This document shows, piece after piece, positions 33,886-43,323 of a DNA stretch of 64,000 bases (positions are counted from its first letter, which is position 1; each line of letters begins with the position of its first letter). This DNA is from Periweissella fabalis (lineage in GTDB: Bacteria > Bacillota > Bacilli > Lactobacillales > Lactobacillaceae): NCBI RefSeq assembly GCF_012396505.1, contig NZ_JAAXPN010000001.1:310001-374000 (forward strand), in the 5' to 3' direction. Made by a program: the position numbers and the translations under genes. The notes below the pieces were generated by a model. It made no database searches. It worked only from the letters and a program-made list of their open reading frames with translations, and was not told the origin of the DNA.

Positions 33886-35172
33886 ATGCAAGAAGATCAA
33901 TTTATCGCTATCAATAAATCACAGGCAGTACAAGGGAGCATAGCTATTCAAGGTTCCAAAAACAGTGCCTTAGCATTAGTGGCTGCCGCTTGTCTAAATG
34001 ATCAACTGGTAACACTTAATAACGTTCCTGACTTACGTGATTTTCGCTTAATTACCCAAATGTTAACTAAAATCGGTATTATCACATATCGTGAAGATGA
34101 TGCATTTTTTATTGATGCTAAGATGGTCACAGATTATCATCTTGATAAAGATATTACAGCAGATTTTCGTGCATCTTATTATTTCATTGCACCAATTCTA
34201 CAAAGATTTAAAAAGGTATCCTTGTCCTATCCTGGTGGTGATGATTTTGGTTCACGACCAATTGATCAACACCTAAAAGGTATGCGAAAACTAGGTGCTC
34301 GCATTGAAGAACAAGGTGACCACTACACGGTATATGCTGATAAGTTAATTGGTACTGAATTTCATTTTGAAGTAATTACTTCAGGTGCAACGATTAATCT
34401 AATGTTACTAGCGACATTAGCACATGGGAACACAACGCTAACTAATTGTGCCAGTGATCCAGAAGTTGTGGATGTTGCCAAGTTTTTGAGTTTAATGGGG
34501 CACCGAATAATCGGAGCTGGTACAAATAAAATAACAATCATCCCCAGCCAAGGGCACCCAAAACACCCCATAACATACACTGCCATTCCAGATCGCTTAA
34601 TTGCAGGTTCATTTTTAATGTTACCAGGTATTCTTGGTGGTGAAGTCACAGTTACAAATGCCATCCCCGAACACTTAAATAGTTTAATTTTTGCTTTAAA
34701 AGATATGGGATTAGAAATTACGCAATCAACAGCTGGCTTAACCTCAAGGAAGGTTAAGCCTTTAAATGGAATGCGGTGTGTCACCGGCATGTATCCATTA
34801 TTTGCAACTGATTTACAACAACCATTGACAGCTTTAATGTTATTTGCTGAAACAGATAGTTCAGTACAAGATAATGTATATCACAATCGTTTTAGTCACG
34901 TAGAGGAACTAGCTAAAATGGGAATCAAACTTCGACGTGAGGAAAACATTGCTTACATTGATGGTAAACAATATTTAAATTTACAAGGCGAACACGACGT
35001 CAATTGTCGTGATGTCCGTGCGGGAACGTGCTTGCTATTTACAGCTTTAGGAACTGATGGGGAAACTCGCTTACACGATGTTAAGCACCTTTTTCGTGGG
35101 TATGAGAATCTAGTTGCTAACCTAAATAAGCTAGGAGTTAATATTGAATTGCGTTCAGAAGTAGGGGTATGA
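33886..35172 (+). CDS. MurA-like UDP-GlcNAc 1-carboxyvinyltransferase with Asp at the active-site Cys
   Basis: A 428-residue enolpyruvyl transferase of the MurA family, normal length. Conserved elements are GSKNSALAL (catalytic Lys), SRPIDQHLKGMRKLG, FEVITSGATINLML, FATDLQQPLTALML (the catalytic Asp region) and RFSHVEELAKMGI. The flexible loop that normally reads PGGCxIG is PGGDDFG here, with D119 aligned to the Cys that fosfomycin alkylates. Cys-to-Asp enzymes are active and fosfomycin-insensitive in other bacteria. Several other positions are diverged, so this may be a secondary paralogue. GAGG lies 7 bases before the ATG. Confidence 0.85.
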   Translation: MQEDQFIAINKSQAVQGSIAIQGSKNSALALVAAACLNDQLVTLNNVPDLRDFRLITQMLTKIGIITYREDDAFFIDAKMVTDYHLDKDITADFRASYYFIAPILQRFKKVSLSYPGGDDFGSRPIDQHLKGMRKLGARIEEQGDHYTVYADKLIGTEFHFEVITSGATINLMLLATLAHGNTTLTNCASDPEVVDVAKFLSLMGHRIIGAGTNKITIIPSQGHPKHPITYTAIPDRLIAGSFLMLPGILGGEVTVTNAIPEHLNSLIFALKDMGLEITQSTAGLTSRKVKPLNGMRCVTGMYPLFATDLQQPLTALMLFAETDSSVQDNVYHNRFSHVEELAKMGIKLRREENIAYIDGKQYLNLQGEHDVNCRDVRAGTCLLFTALGTDGETRLHDVKHLFRGYENLVANLNKLGVNIELRSEVGV

Positions 35173-35187
35173 ATTAGTATACATTGA

Positions 35188-35217
35188 AACGACGGAAAGT
35201 CCTTTTCGTCGTTTTTG
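35188..35217 (+). terminator. Terminator after the MurA-like gene
   Basis: The arms AAACGACG and CGTCGTTTTT with the loop GAAAGTCCTTTT. Confidence 0.7.
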
Positions 35218-35304
35218 CTATATTCGTCAGAAGTTACATCTTTTGCCTTTTGATGATAGACATAGTAAGCTCGAATTGACAAAGCTATTAGCATGGAGGA
35301 CGTT

Positions 35305-35820
35305 ATGAAACTAAATAAACGCGGTTACATAATTGGTGGACTAGTATTAGTCACAGTTATACTTGGTGGTAGCCTTTTTGGTAAAGAATTCTGTAATACG
35401 AATTTCAGTCGATTTAACAAATCAAGTTTAGAAGTCAAAAAGGGGAGTTTAACCGCATCAAAAATTCACCAAAATGATGCCTTAGCTGTCACTGCAAGTT
35501 TGGCATATGCTATTCATCAAATAAATAGCCCTGAATTTAAAAAATTAACTTTTGATAATAATCTCAAATTTATTAAAAGTCAGCCTAGTACTAATTTTAA
35601 GGTCTACCATTTTGGTACTAACCAACCAATGCAGCCATATTTTGCAATAACTGGTGCTAAACAAGATACAATTAAATATTTTACGTCTGCAGGCTCAACA
35701 ATCACAACTGTTAAACTCTCGCATGTAATTACATACCTAAATACTAATTATTCAGATGAGCAGTTAACACATTTTACTGAAAAAATTTCAGTTGAAAACG
35801 ATGTTGCTATGGATCGTTAG
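35305..35820 (+). CDS. Exported or membrane-anchored protein of unknown function
   Basis: A 171-residue protein from the ATG at 35305, which has GGAGG 7 bases upstream; an ATG at 35293 is part of that site. The N-terminal helix YIIGGLVLVTVILGGSLFG acts as signal or anchor. The rest is hydrophilic and Lys/Asn-rich with no recognised motif. It lies 44 bases upstream of a YdcF-like gene and is probably co-transcribed with it. Confidence 0.65.
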   Translation: MKLNKRGYIIGGLVLVTVILGGSLFGKEFCNTNFSRFNKSSLEVKKGSLTASKIHQNDALAVTASLAYAIHQINSPEFKKLTFDNNLKFIKSQPSTNFKVYHFGTNQPMQPYFAITGAKQDTIKYFTSAGSTITTVKLSHVITYLNTNYSDEQLTHFTEKISVENDVAMDR

Positions 35821-35864
35821 CTTACGCGTAATTTTCATATTTCACATGAATCGGAGGATATACT

Positions 35865-36944
35865 TTGAGTGCATATCAAAATGTAGTTACATTTCAAATG
35901 GTGCTTTTTGCGTGCGTTATTACAATAATTTTAGCTATTAGTTTATACCTTTTGTTTAATTATCGACCACTTTCATTACTAAATGGTCTATTGGTGATTC
36001 CATTGGTGTTTAGCTCAGTGATTAGCCTAATATTAATAGGGATGCTATTTCATTTAACAATATTTGTGAATATTATCTTAATAATAATGGTTATCGTCAT
36101 AGCTCTTTTTAGTTTATTTACTTCCTTGCTAGGAATACTGTTATTGTGGAATGCATTACTTGTCTGGCATCGCGAGCAACATTCGTTAGCCAATTCTTTG
36201 ACTTTAGGGTTGGGGATATATATTATTATCAGTCCGTTTATACTGAATGGTTTGAAAACACTTTTACCCAAAGGCGTATACATCTTTTTAATCGATATCG
36301 AAAAATTTACAGTACTTTATTTAATTGGTTGGTTGATTTGTTTTGGTTTATCTTTTTTGGTCTATCGATTGATTAAGCCAAAATATGATAAAGATTACGT
36401 GATTGCTTTAGGTGCCGGCTTACTAAATGGTAATCAGATCTCACCATTACTAAAGAAACGAGTCCAACGTGGCTTGGATTTTGCTAATGCGCAATATACT
36501 GCGACTGGTCACTATCCTTATATGATTATGTCTGGTGGGCAAGGTAATGATGAAACAATTCCAGAAGCCCAAGCTATGGCGGCTTACGCTCAATCAGTTG
36601 GTTATCCTACAGAATATATTTTAACTGAGCAAGCTTCTAAGACCACTTTTCAGAATATGCAATTCTCAAAAAAATTATTATTGCAAAAAGGTTTAAATCC
36701 CAATAAAGGGATTTTTGTAACAAGTGACTACCACGTATTTAGAGCCGGAATATTTGCATTTGATAACGGTTTAAAAATCAATGGGTTAGGTGCACGTACT
36801 CGCTTGTATTTCATCTATAATGCCTTGATTCGTGAATATATTGCTATTTTAGCACGCTATAAAAAGCTTCACGTTGTAGTACTAGCGTTAATCATATTAT
36901 TTGCACTCGCAGATAGTCTAATTTCAATATGGTTTATCAAGTAA
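35865..36944 (+). CDS. YdcF/ElyC (DUF218) membrane protein, copy 1
   Basis: A 359-residue protein with about five N-terminal membrane helices, a DUF218 domain and a last helix near the C-terminus. DUF218 motifs are DYVIALGAGLLNGNQISPLL, MIMSGGQGNDETIPEAQAM and GIFVTSDYHVFRAG, the family's nucleotide/substrate pocket. Translation appears to begin at TTG 35865, with GGAGGA 8 bases upstream; no ATG fits as well. ElyC/SanA-type members affect cell-envelope carrier-lipid metabolism in enterobacteria; a similar role here is inference. Paralogue of the 37116 gene. Confidence 0.82.
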   Translation: MSAYQNVVTFQMVLFACVITIILAISLYLLFNYRPLSLLNGLLVIPLVFSSVISLILIGMLFHLTIFVNIILIIMVIVIALFSLFTSLLGILLLWNALLVWHREQHSLANSLTLGLGIYIIISPFILNGLKTLLPKGVYIFLIDIEKFTVLYLIGWLICFGLSFLVYRLIKPKYDKDYVIALGAGLLNGNQISPLLKKRVQRGLDFANAQYTATGHYPYMIMSGGQGNDETIPEAQAMAAYAQSVGYPTEYILTEQASKTTFQNMQFSKKLLLQKGLNPNKGIFVTSDYHVFRAGIFAFDNGLKINGLGARTRLYFIYNALIREYIAILARYKKLHVVVLALIILFALADSLISIWFIK

Positions 36945-36966
36945 TTAAAAAGGTTATGGCAATACG

Positions 36967-37000
36967 AAAATCCCGACTGAAAAAATTCAGTCGGGATTTT
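36967..37000. terminator. Terminator between the YdcF-like genes
   Basis: The perfect arms AAAATCCCGACTGAA and TTCAGTCGGGATTTT. Confidence 0.85.
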
Positions 37001-37003
37001 CTA

Positions 37004-37048
37004 GTTTTATATCGTATCTAAACTCCTTTTGGAACACTCCCTTTTTAA
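37004..37048 (+). repeat. Dispersed repeat pair, copy 1
   Basis: TTTTATATCGTATCTAA and then CTCCTTTTGGAACACTCC and CTTTTTAA. It matches 49274-49318 with a few differences. Both copies start just after a terminator hairpin. Confidence 0.6.
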
Positions 37049-37115
37049 AATTATTAGCTAGTGAATAGTAAAATTTGCTATTATTAATAATAATTAAAAG
37101 TTAGGGGAAGTAATT

Positions 37116-38180
37116 GTGAATGCAAGTCAACTTTATATACCATTTGAATGGGTTATTTTGGCATGGTTAATAACAATCGGTATTGGCTTAGGCATTGTTA
37201 TTTTATACAAACACCAACCGATTTCTTTGTTCAATAGTATGTTTTTGATTCCGCTTATAGCCAGTGTACTAGTTAGTAGTAGCCTATTAGCTTTAAAATT
37301 TCAATTAATTTTGGTAGCTATTATCTTAAAAGATTTAGGATTAATAATAATCAGTTGCTTAATTTTTATTGGTATTATTTTGACTATACTATTAATTATC
37401 CAAACGATATTTATTTGGCGTCAACAAACAAAAGCTTTACGATACATACTATTATTATTGATAGGGTTAATAGCGGTGATGACAGTTGTCACGAGCGTCT
37501 TTAGTAATATACTTTCAGTTAAATTAAAAACCCTCTTTACTGACGTTGAGCTATCATTATTTTTATATTTTATTAGTTGGTTAGTTTGCTTTATGACCGC
37601 GTTCATCGTCTATCGCGTAGTCAAACCGAGTCTTGATAAAGACTATATACTGATATTAGGTGCAGGTCTATCTGATGGTATTTTTGTATCACCAATTTTA
37701 CAACACCGTGTTCAAAAGGGATTAGATTTTGCACAAACCCAATTTAACCAGACTGGTAAATATCCATATGTGATCATGTCTGGTGGACAAGGTACTGATG
37801 AAACGTTACCTGAAGCGGTTGCTATGGCCAATTATGCTCGCAAAGTTGGTTTCCCACCTGAATATATTTTACTTGAAACAGCTTCGCGAAATACATTTGA
37901 AAATATGCAGTTCTCAAAACAAATTTTGCAGGCTCATGGATTAGACATCAAGAAAGGAATCTTTGTTACTAGTGGTTACCATGTCTTTCGTGCTAGTGTT
38001 TATGCACACGACAATGGCTTAAAAATTAATGGCATTGGTTCAAAAACACGCCACCATTTTTGGTACGATGCTTTAATCCGTGAATATCTAGCTATTTTAG
38101 CCCGCTATTATCGTTTACATTTGCTAGTGCTATTAATATTAGTATTACTTTCTTTAGTGAGTATGTTCGTTAAATTATAA
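37116..38180 (+). CDS. YdcF/ElyC (DUF218) membrane protein, copy 2
   Basis: A 354-residue paralogue of the 35865 gene with the same layout: N-terminal helices, DUF218 domain (DYILILGAGLSDGIFVSPIL, MSGGQGTDETLPEAVAMA, GIFVTSGYHVFRAS) and a C-terminal helix. The start appears to be GTG 37116, with AGGGGAAG 6 bases upstream. The soluble domain is far more alike than the membrane part, which suggests the membrane segments only anchor it. Each copy has its own terminator, so they are regulated apart. Confidence 0.82.
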   Translation: MNASQLYIPFEWVILAWLITIGIGLGIVILYKHQPISLFNSMFLIPLIASVLVSSSLLALKFQLILVAIILKDLGLIIISCLIFIGIILTILLIIQTIFIWRQQTKALRYILLLLIGLIAVMTVVTSVFSNILSVKLKTLFTDVELSLFLYFISWLVCFMTAFIVYRVVKPSLDKDYILILGAGLSDGIFVSPILQHRVQKGLDFAQTQFNQTGKYPYVIMSGGQGTDETLPEAVAMANYARKVGFPPEYILLETASRNTFENMQFSKQILQAHGLDIKKGIFVTSGYHVFRASVYAHDNGLKINGIGSKTRHHFWYDALIREYLAILARYYRLHLLVLLILVLLSLVSMFVKL

Positions 38181-38190
38181 TACCTATCGT

Positions 38191-38235
38191 AAACTAAAAA
38201 GCAACAAGGATTAAATTCTTGCTGCTTTTTAGTTT
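38191..38235. terminator. Bidirectional terminator
   Basis: The arms AAACTAAAAAGCAACAAG and CTTGCTGCTTTTTAGTTT lie between convergent genes, with one mismatch. Confidence 0.8.
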
Positions 38236-38253
38236 ACTATTAAATTCACATGC

Positions 38254-39939
38254 TTATATCTTTTTAAAGCGATAAATTTTGGCCTCAAATGGTCGCAATA
38301 ATTCGTGTTGATCATCTAAATAATTACTAAGCAATAATTCAGCCGCATCAGGGATAGGATACAATCTAATTTGACCTTCTTTAGTAAAATTACAAATAAC
38401 CAGTAATTCTTCATCTTTAGTAAGCCGCTTATATGCATAAACTTCAGCATCGTCAGAATCTAACAATAAATACTCACCGGTAGTGAAAATAGGTAATTCA
38501 TGGCGTAACTGAATTAATTTTTGATAATGATAAAAAATTGAATCTGGATCAGCTAGTGCCGTTTCAACATTTATTTCAGCGTAATTATTATTTAATTTCA
38601 ACCAAGGTTGTACAGTACTAAAGCCGGCATAATCATTGGCACTCCATTGCATTGGCGTACGAGCATTATCACGCCCCTTAGCATGCACATACTTTAAAAA
38701 TGTTTGTGCATCAATAAGTTGCTCTTTAATCACTAGATAATCATAAGCATTTTTAATCTCAATATCATTGTAATCCTCGAGGTGATAATTAGTAGCATTA
38801 GTCATGCCGATTTCTTCGCCCTGATAGATGTATGGTGTGCCTTGCATACAATGTAGGAGCGTGGCCAACATTTTAGCTGAAACGACTCGAAATTCAGGAC
38901 TATCATCCCCAAAGCGACTAACAATCCGTGGTTGATCGTGATTATTCCAATAAAGTGAATTCCATGCTTTGCCAGCTAATTCAGTTTGCCATTTGGATAA
39001 GTTTGCTTTTAGCTTAATTAAATCAACTGGTTGATCATTCCATTTGCCTAAAGCTGGGTTAGGATTATTATCAAGTTCCATGTGTTCAAATTGAAAAATC
39101 ATATTTAATTCAGAGGCATCTAAAGCAGAGTAACGTTTTGCATTTTCAATATCAACGCCTGCAGTTTCACCAACTGTCATTAAATCACTATTATTTAAAA
39201 CCTGTTGCCGCATTTCAGTTAAGTACTGGTGCACTCGTGGGCCATTAGCAACAATACTATTAGCATCCCCGTAAGTACCACCAACAGGAATTGGTCCATC
39301 GGGCAAATTGTCAGGCTTAGATATTAACGAAATAACATCCATTCGGAATCCATCAATGCCTTTATCAACCCACCAATTCATCATTTTATAAATTGCATCA
39401 CGCAGCGTTTTATTTTCCCAATTCAAATCAGGCTGACCAGTAGCAAAAAGATGTAAATAATATTGATTAGTTGCTGTATCTAATTTCCAAGCTGGACCTG
39501 AGAAAAATGAGCCCCAATTATTAGGTTCATGACCATCAACTGCGTCACGCCAAATATAAAAGTCACGTTTGGGGTTATCTTTACTTGATCGACTTTCAAT
39601 GAACCAAGGATGTTGATCTGATGAATGATTGACTACTAAATCCATGATTATTTTAATACCACGATCATGTGCTTCGGTTAGTAAATTATCAAAAGCTTGC
39701 ATATCACCAAATTCATGATTGATTGCTTCATAATCAGCAATATCATAACCATTGTCTAGATTTGGCGATACATATACTGGATTGAGCCAAATCACGTCGG
39801 CTCCAAGTTTTTGAATATAATCTAGATGTTGTCTTATCCCTTGTAAATCCCCAATACCATCGCCATTACTATCTTGAAATGAACGCGGATATATTTGATA
39901 AACAACTGCCTTTTGCCACCATTTAATATTTTCTTTCAT
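38254..39939 (-). CDS. GH13 alpha-1,6-glucosidase (oligo-1,6-glucosidase/dextran glucosidase type)
   Basis: A 561-residue intracellular alpha-amylase-family enzyme (subfamily 31 type). The four conserved regions are present: DLVVNHSSDQH, GFRMDVISL with the nucleophile Asp, the acid Glu in TVGETAG, and NNHDQPR. Val follows the nucleophile (M-D-V); in this subfamily Val there correlates with alpha-1,6 (isomaltose-type) rather than alpha-1,4 substrates. There is no signal peptide. AAAAGGAGC precedes the ATG. DexB, MalL or trehalose-phosphate hydrolase labels are possible; the first fits best. A cre-like TTGTAAGCATTTGTA lies upstream but has two mismatches. Confidence 0.87.
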   Translation of the reverse strand: MKENIKWWQKAVVYQIYPRSFQDSNGDGIGDLQGIRQHLDYIQKLGADVIWLNPVYVSPNLDNGYDIADYEAINHEFGDMQAFDNLLTEAHDRGIKIIMDLVVNHSSDQHPWFIESRSSKDNPKRDFYIWRDAVDGHEPNNWGSFFSGPAWKLDTATNQYYLHLFATGQPDLNWENKTLRDAIYKMMNWWVDKGIDGFRMDVISLISKPDNLPDGPIPVGGTYGDANSIVANGPRVHQYLTEMRQQVLNNSDLMTVGETAGVDIENAKRYSALDASELNMIFQFEHMELDNNPNPALGKWNDQPVDLIKLKANLSKWQTELAGKAWNSLYWNNHDQPRIVSRFGDDSPEFRVVSAKMLATLLHCMQGTPYIYQGEEIGMTNATNYHLEDYNDIEIKNAYDYLVIKEQLIDAQTFLKYVHAKGRDNARTPMQWSANDYAGFSTVQPWLKLNNNYAEINVETALADPDSIFYHYQKLIQLRHELPIFTTGEYLLLDSDDAEVYAYKRLTKDEELLVICNFTKEGQIRLYPIPDAAELLLSNYLDDQHELLRPFEAKIYRFKKI

Positions 39940-40057
39940 AATAACGCTCCTTTTGGTTGCTAATTAATTATGAGTAATTGAATGTTTCGGCCCCATTGTA
40001 AGCATTTGTAGTCACGGTGTCAAATACCACTAAATGCTAAGAAAATAAGGTGGTAAA

Positions 40058-40909
40058 TTAATTATTATCTTTATACCAATTAGTACGTATTTTATTAATA
40101 TTTATTTGCATAATTGCATCACTAACTCGCTTAGTTATTGGTGCTGTTAAATAAAGTTTCTCAGTTTCATAAAGCACAGCAGCTCGATAGGAAGTCAATA
40201 ATGAATCCATTCGTAGGTTATCTAAGGTATGATAATCAGCGTGTTGGGTTTGATAAAATGCATGTTGTAAATCGCTTAAATTATCATACATAGATGGTGT
40301 AAGCATTTCAAAAGGACTAATAGTAGCTGATAAGTTTTTGATAAATTGTGAAAGATAAGTATTGACTAGGTATTCATGTAAAACAAGTGTCTCTCCGATA
40401 CGATAGCGTGTTAGTTGATAATTAGTATTTGCTTTGATTACTCCAACATAGTGGTAATTAACTAATTTAATTAATATATGTAGATAAGTACTATTTTGAT
40501 GTAAGTCTTCCAATTGTGTAATTGTAAGTGGATTCAACCAAATTATTGTCGTAGTGTCTTTCATTGTAATGGGCATCAAAACGACTTTAGGCGTAGTAAA
40601 TGGTAAGCGATTAGTTTGATACGGCCAATGACATTCAGATAATAAATGTTTGTTTACTTGTGCATAGGTATAATAGCTATGCTGAATGAGTAGATTAGCC
40701 ATACTTATTTTAATGTGAAAAGGGGTTGGATACCTTTGATCAATAATGAATGTAAAATTCGATCCAAGATGTGAAGGTGCAATTAATAAAGTTGTGTTTG
40801 CAAGTTCATTAAATTCAGTTTCAGCAACTACGACGTGTTGGTATTGGGTCATTCCTAATTCAATCAAAAATTTTTGATTTGGTGAAGAAAAACTTAGAAA
40901 AATATCCAT
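40058..40909 (-). CDS. Hypothetical protein, faintly ComK-like
   Basis: A 283-residue soluble protein starting at the ATG at 40909 with AGGAG 9 bases upstream on the minus strand; longer in-frame extensions have no ribosome site. No signal peptide or membrane segment. The order TTLLIAPSHLGSNFTFII, then a central Lys/Tyr-containing stretch, TTPKVVLMPIT and IIWLNPLTIT recalls the competence regulator ComK (leucine/proline strand, then W-I-x-x), but no diagnostic motif is certain and the protein is longer than usual ComK. Best treated as unknown. Confidence 0.55.
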   Translation of the reverse strand: MDIFLSFSSPNQKFLIELGMTQYQHVVVAETEFNELANTTLLIAPSHLGSNFTFIIDQRYPTPFHIKISMANLLIQHSYYTYAQVNKHLLSECHWPYQTNRLPFTTPKVVLMPITMKDTTTIIWLNPLTITQLEDLHQNSTYLHILIKLVNYHYVGVIKANTNYQLTRYRIGETLVLHEYLVNTYLSQFIKNLSATISPFEMLTPSMYDNLSDLQHAFYQTQHADYHTLDNLRMDSLLTSYRAAVLYETEKLYLTAPITKRVSDAIMQININKIRTNWYKDNN

Positions 40910-41357
40910 AGTACATGCTCCTGCATCAGTATATAAGTAATAAGCATCAAATCTTGCGACTAAATATATCAATTTTCTAAAACTTATTTTAAGTATATTA
41001 AGCTTTAGATAAGAATACAAATAGTTTTTGTATTATGAAAAAATATTATTCAAATGCTTTTATTGAAGTTAAACCATTAATTTAAATAAAGTAGCACTTA
41101 AATAAAATTTTATAATCGTAAAGTAATTTTTTTGTAAATAAATTAATAAAAACGTGGTATTTCACAAGTTGTAAGGTTATAATCAAATTGTCAAGTGATT
41201 GACTTGACGCAAATAAAACCCTGAAGGAGATCTTAGTTTGTCGAACTCAGAGTAGGTTTTGTTATGCAACGAATGTTCACGAAACGCATTAGATTGTAAA
41301 GCGGCACGCTTTGATCGACACGTACTAGGAATCTCCTGTCACATGAAGGAGGAGTTC
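40910..41357. other. Divergent intergenic region holding the mntH leader RNA
   Basis: Promoter region of the 40058 gene on the left, AT-rich. On the right a TATAAT at 41178-41183, an inverted repeat GTCAAGT/ACTTGAC (41190-41208) and the structured leader. No gene was seen. Confidence 0.55.
41215..41356 (+). ncRNA. Structured leader RNA of the mntH-usp operon
   Basis: AGGAGATCTTAG (41225-41236) pairs with CTAGGAATCTCCT (41325-41337), 12 bp with one bulged A. Inside it TGTCGA (41239-41244) pairs with TCGACA (41315-41320), and AAAGCG/CGCTTT (41298-41312) makes a small hairpin. The 3' strand CTCCT could instead pair with the AGGAG ribosome site of mntH (41347-41353). Two states, ribosome site free or hidden, are therefore possible. 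An alternative local helix AAAACC/GGTTTT (41215-41260) competes. Candidates are a manganese-sensing element or the lacto-usp (6S-like) RNA known near usp genes in lactic acid bacteria. Confidence 0.6.
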
Positions 41358-42722
41358 ATGACACAAGATACTCATTTAGCGTTTGCTTCAACTGCTGGTA
41401 GTGCCAGTCTAGAAGAAGTAAACAGCACGGTTGCAGTGCCCAAAAACGCCGGCTTTTGGCGCACATTATTTGCTTTTAGTGGTCCGGGAGCCTTAGTAGC
41501 GGTCGGATACATGGATCCCGGTAACTGGATTACCTCAATTGTTGGTGGTGCCCAGTATCGGTATCTATTATTATCAGTAGTTGTGATTTCAGGAATTATC
41601 GCCATGATTATGCAATACATGGCTGCCAAGCTTGGAATTGTTACTCAGATGGATTTAGCTCAAGCGATGCGTAAACACACGAATAAACAAGTGGGTTTTC
41701 TGCTTTGGGTTATGACTGAGCTAGCGATTATGGCGACAGATATTGCTGAAGTTATTGGGGGAGCAATTGCTTTAAATCTATTATTCAACATCCCATTAGT
41801 TGGCGGGGTTATGCTAACTGTTTTAGATGTATTTTTATTATTGCTACTCACCAAGCTTGGGTTCCGTAAAATTGAAGCCATTGTGGTAACTTTAATTGCG
41901 ACAATATTTTTCATTTTTGTTTACTTAGTAGCACTTTCACAACCTAGTATTGCAGGTATTGCGGGCGGACTTGTTCCACAAGCACAAATTTTCCATCATG
42001 ATCAATTATTATTAGCATTAGGAATTATTGGTGCGACCGTTATGCCACACAATTTATATCTACATTCTTCAATTTCTCAAACGCGGGCAGTTAATCACCA
42101 TGATCCAGCCGAAGTTAAAGAAGCTGTTCGTTTTAGCACTTGGGATTCAAATATCCAATTAATGGGTGCAACGATTGTTAATGCTTTATTATTAATTTTA
42201 GGAGCTGCACTATTTTACGGCCACGGTAATCAATTGCAAGCGTTTGGGGATTTGTACCATGCACTAAGTAATAATGAAATTGCAAAAGGAATTGCATCAC
42301 CCATCTTATCAACACTATTTGCTGTAGCTTTACTAGCTTCAGGTCAAAATGCAACTATTACTGGAACACTGACAGGACAAATTGTGATGGAAGGATTCAT
42401 TCATTTAAAGATTCCAATGTGGGCACGGCGCCTTATTACACGATTAATTGCAGTTGTTCCGGTAGTTATTGCCGCAGTTGTATGGGGTGGTACTGAAGGT
42501 GCACTTGATAATTTATTAGTTTATTCACAAGTATTCTTATCAATTGCACTACCATTTACAATGATTCCTTTAACATGGTTTACAGGTTCTAAAAAAATCA
42601 TGGGTCAATATGCTAATCCTTTATGGATTTCAATATTGGCGTGGACTTCAGCCATTGGATTGACCATTTTGAATTTCCAATTAGTCATAAATATCGTGCA
42701 ACAGTTTATGGCTGCAATTTAG
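41358..42722 (+). CDS. mntH: Nramp-type divalent metal (Mn2+) transporter
   Basis: A 454-residue membrane protein with 11 helices. The metal-binding motifs of the Nramp family are present: MDPGNWIT (helix 1) and [11 protein letters not shown] (helix 6). Members import Mn2+ (also Fe2+) by proton symport. The start is ATG 41358 with AAGGAGGA 5 bases upstream; the frame is open further upstream but that part is the structured leader. A hydrophilic N-tail of about 45 residues precedes helix 1. It is followed by usp after 15 bases. Confidence 0.93.
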   Translation: MTQDTHLAFASTAGSASLEEVNSTVAVPKNAGFWRTLFAFSGPGALVAVGYMDPGNWITSIVGGAQYRYLLLSVVVISGIIAMIMQYMAAKLGIVTQMDLAQAMRKHTNKQVGFLLWVMTELAIMATDIAEVIGGAIALNLLFNIPLVGGVMLTVLDVFLLLLLTKLGFRKIEAIVVTLIATIFFIFVYLVALSQPSIAGIAGGLVPQAQIFHHDQLLLALGIIGATVMPHNLYLHSSISQTRAVNHHDPAEVKEAVRFSTWDSNIQLMGATIVNALLLILGAALFYGHGNQLQAFGDLYHALSNNEIAKGIASPILSTLFAVALLASGQNATITGTLTGQIVMEGFIHLKIPMWARRLITRLIAVVPVVIAAVVWGGTEGALDNLLVYSQVFLSIALPFTMIPLTWFTGSKKIMGQYANPLWISILAWTSAIGLTILNFQLVINIVQQFMAAI

Positions 42723-42737
42723 GGGGGAGGTACAATA

Positions 42738-43187
42738 ATGACTGCAGAACAATTTACGTTACCGAAGCACAAAAATATTTTAGTCGGCGTCGATGACTCA
42801 GCCGATGCTCAATACGCTTTTTTAGCAGCAGTTAGTCACGCACTAGAAGATGGTGCAATGCTACACATTGTTACGGTCTTTGAAACTGATGAATTAAATG
42901 TCTTTCAAGCACTCGATAAAGATGAATTAACTAATCGCCGCCATGCCATTGAGAGGCGCTTAGAAGAATATAAACAACAAGCCATTGATGCCGGTGTCAA
43001 AACGGTGCATGTTGTATTAGCAGAAGGTGAACCAGGTGAAACAATTGTCAAAGATGTCATTCCTGATGTTAAACCAGATATTGTGATTGTTGGCTCTGCA
43101 ACGAAAAAGGGCTTGGGTAAGTATTGGGGGAGCCAAGCTGCTTATATTGCTAAATATGCACCTGTAACCGTGATGGTTGTACGGTAA
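42738..43187 (+). CDS. Universal stress protein (UspA family)
   Basis: A 149-residue cytosolic protein with the UspA fold: NILVGVDDSADAQYAF at the start and the ATP-binding GSATKKGLGKYWGSQAAYI near the end, a variant of G-x2-G-x9-G-S. GGGGGAGG precedes the ATG. It is co-transcribed with mntH, a pairing common in Lactobacillaceae and suggestive of a link between metal supply and stress. A terminator follows. Confidence 0.9.
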   Translation: MTAEQFTLPKHKNILVGVDDSADAQYAFLAAVSHALEDGAMLHIVTVFETDELNVFQALDKDELTNRRHAIERRLEEYKQQAIDAGVKTVHVVLAEGEPGETIVKDVIPDVKPDIVIVGSATKKGLGKYWGSQAAYIAKYAPVTVMVVR

Positions 43188-43240
43188 ACATTGAGCAGCC
43201 ACGTTACAAAACACGGGTAGGTACCAGATAGCATTAGAAT

Positions 43241-43275
43241 AATCCCGACTGAATTTAAAAATTCGGCCGGGATAT
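43241..43275 (+). terminator. Terminator of mntH-usp
   Basis: The arms AATCCCGACTGAATT and AATTCGGCCGGGATATT. Confidence 0.75.
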
Positions 43276-43323
43276 TCTAGTTTAAGCTAACATCGACTTT
43301 TTTACATTTAATAAGGGAAAAAT

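Noticed and set aside
39996..40010. cre site upstream of the alpha-1,6-glucosidase
   Set aside because: TTGTAAGCATTTGTA has two mismatches at conserved positions (central G and final C); too weak to list as a feature.
41215..41340. yybP-ykoY manganese riboswitch
   Set aside because: The conserved loop motifs of that family could not be found; kept as an unnamed leader instead.
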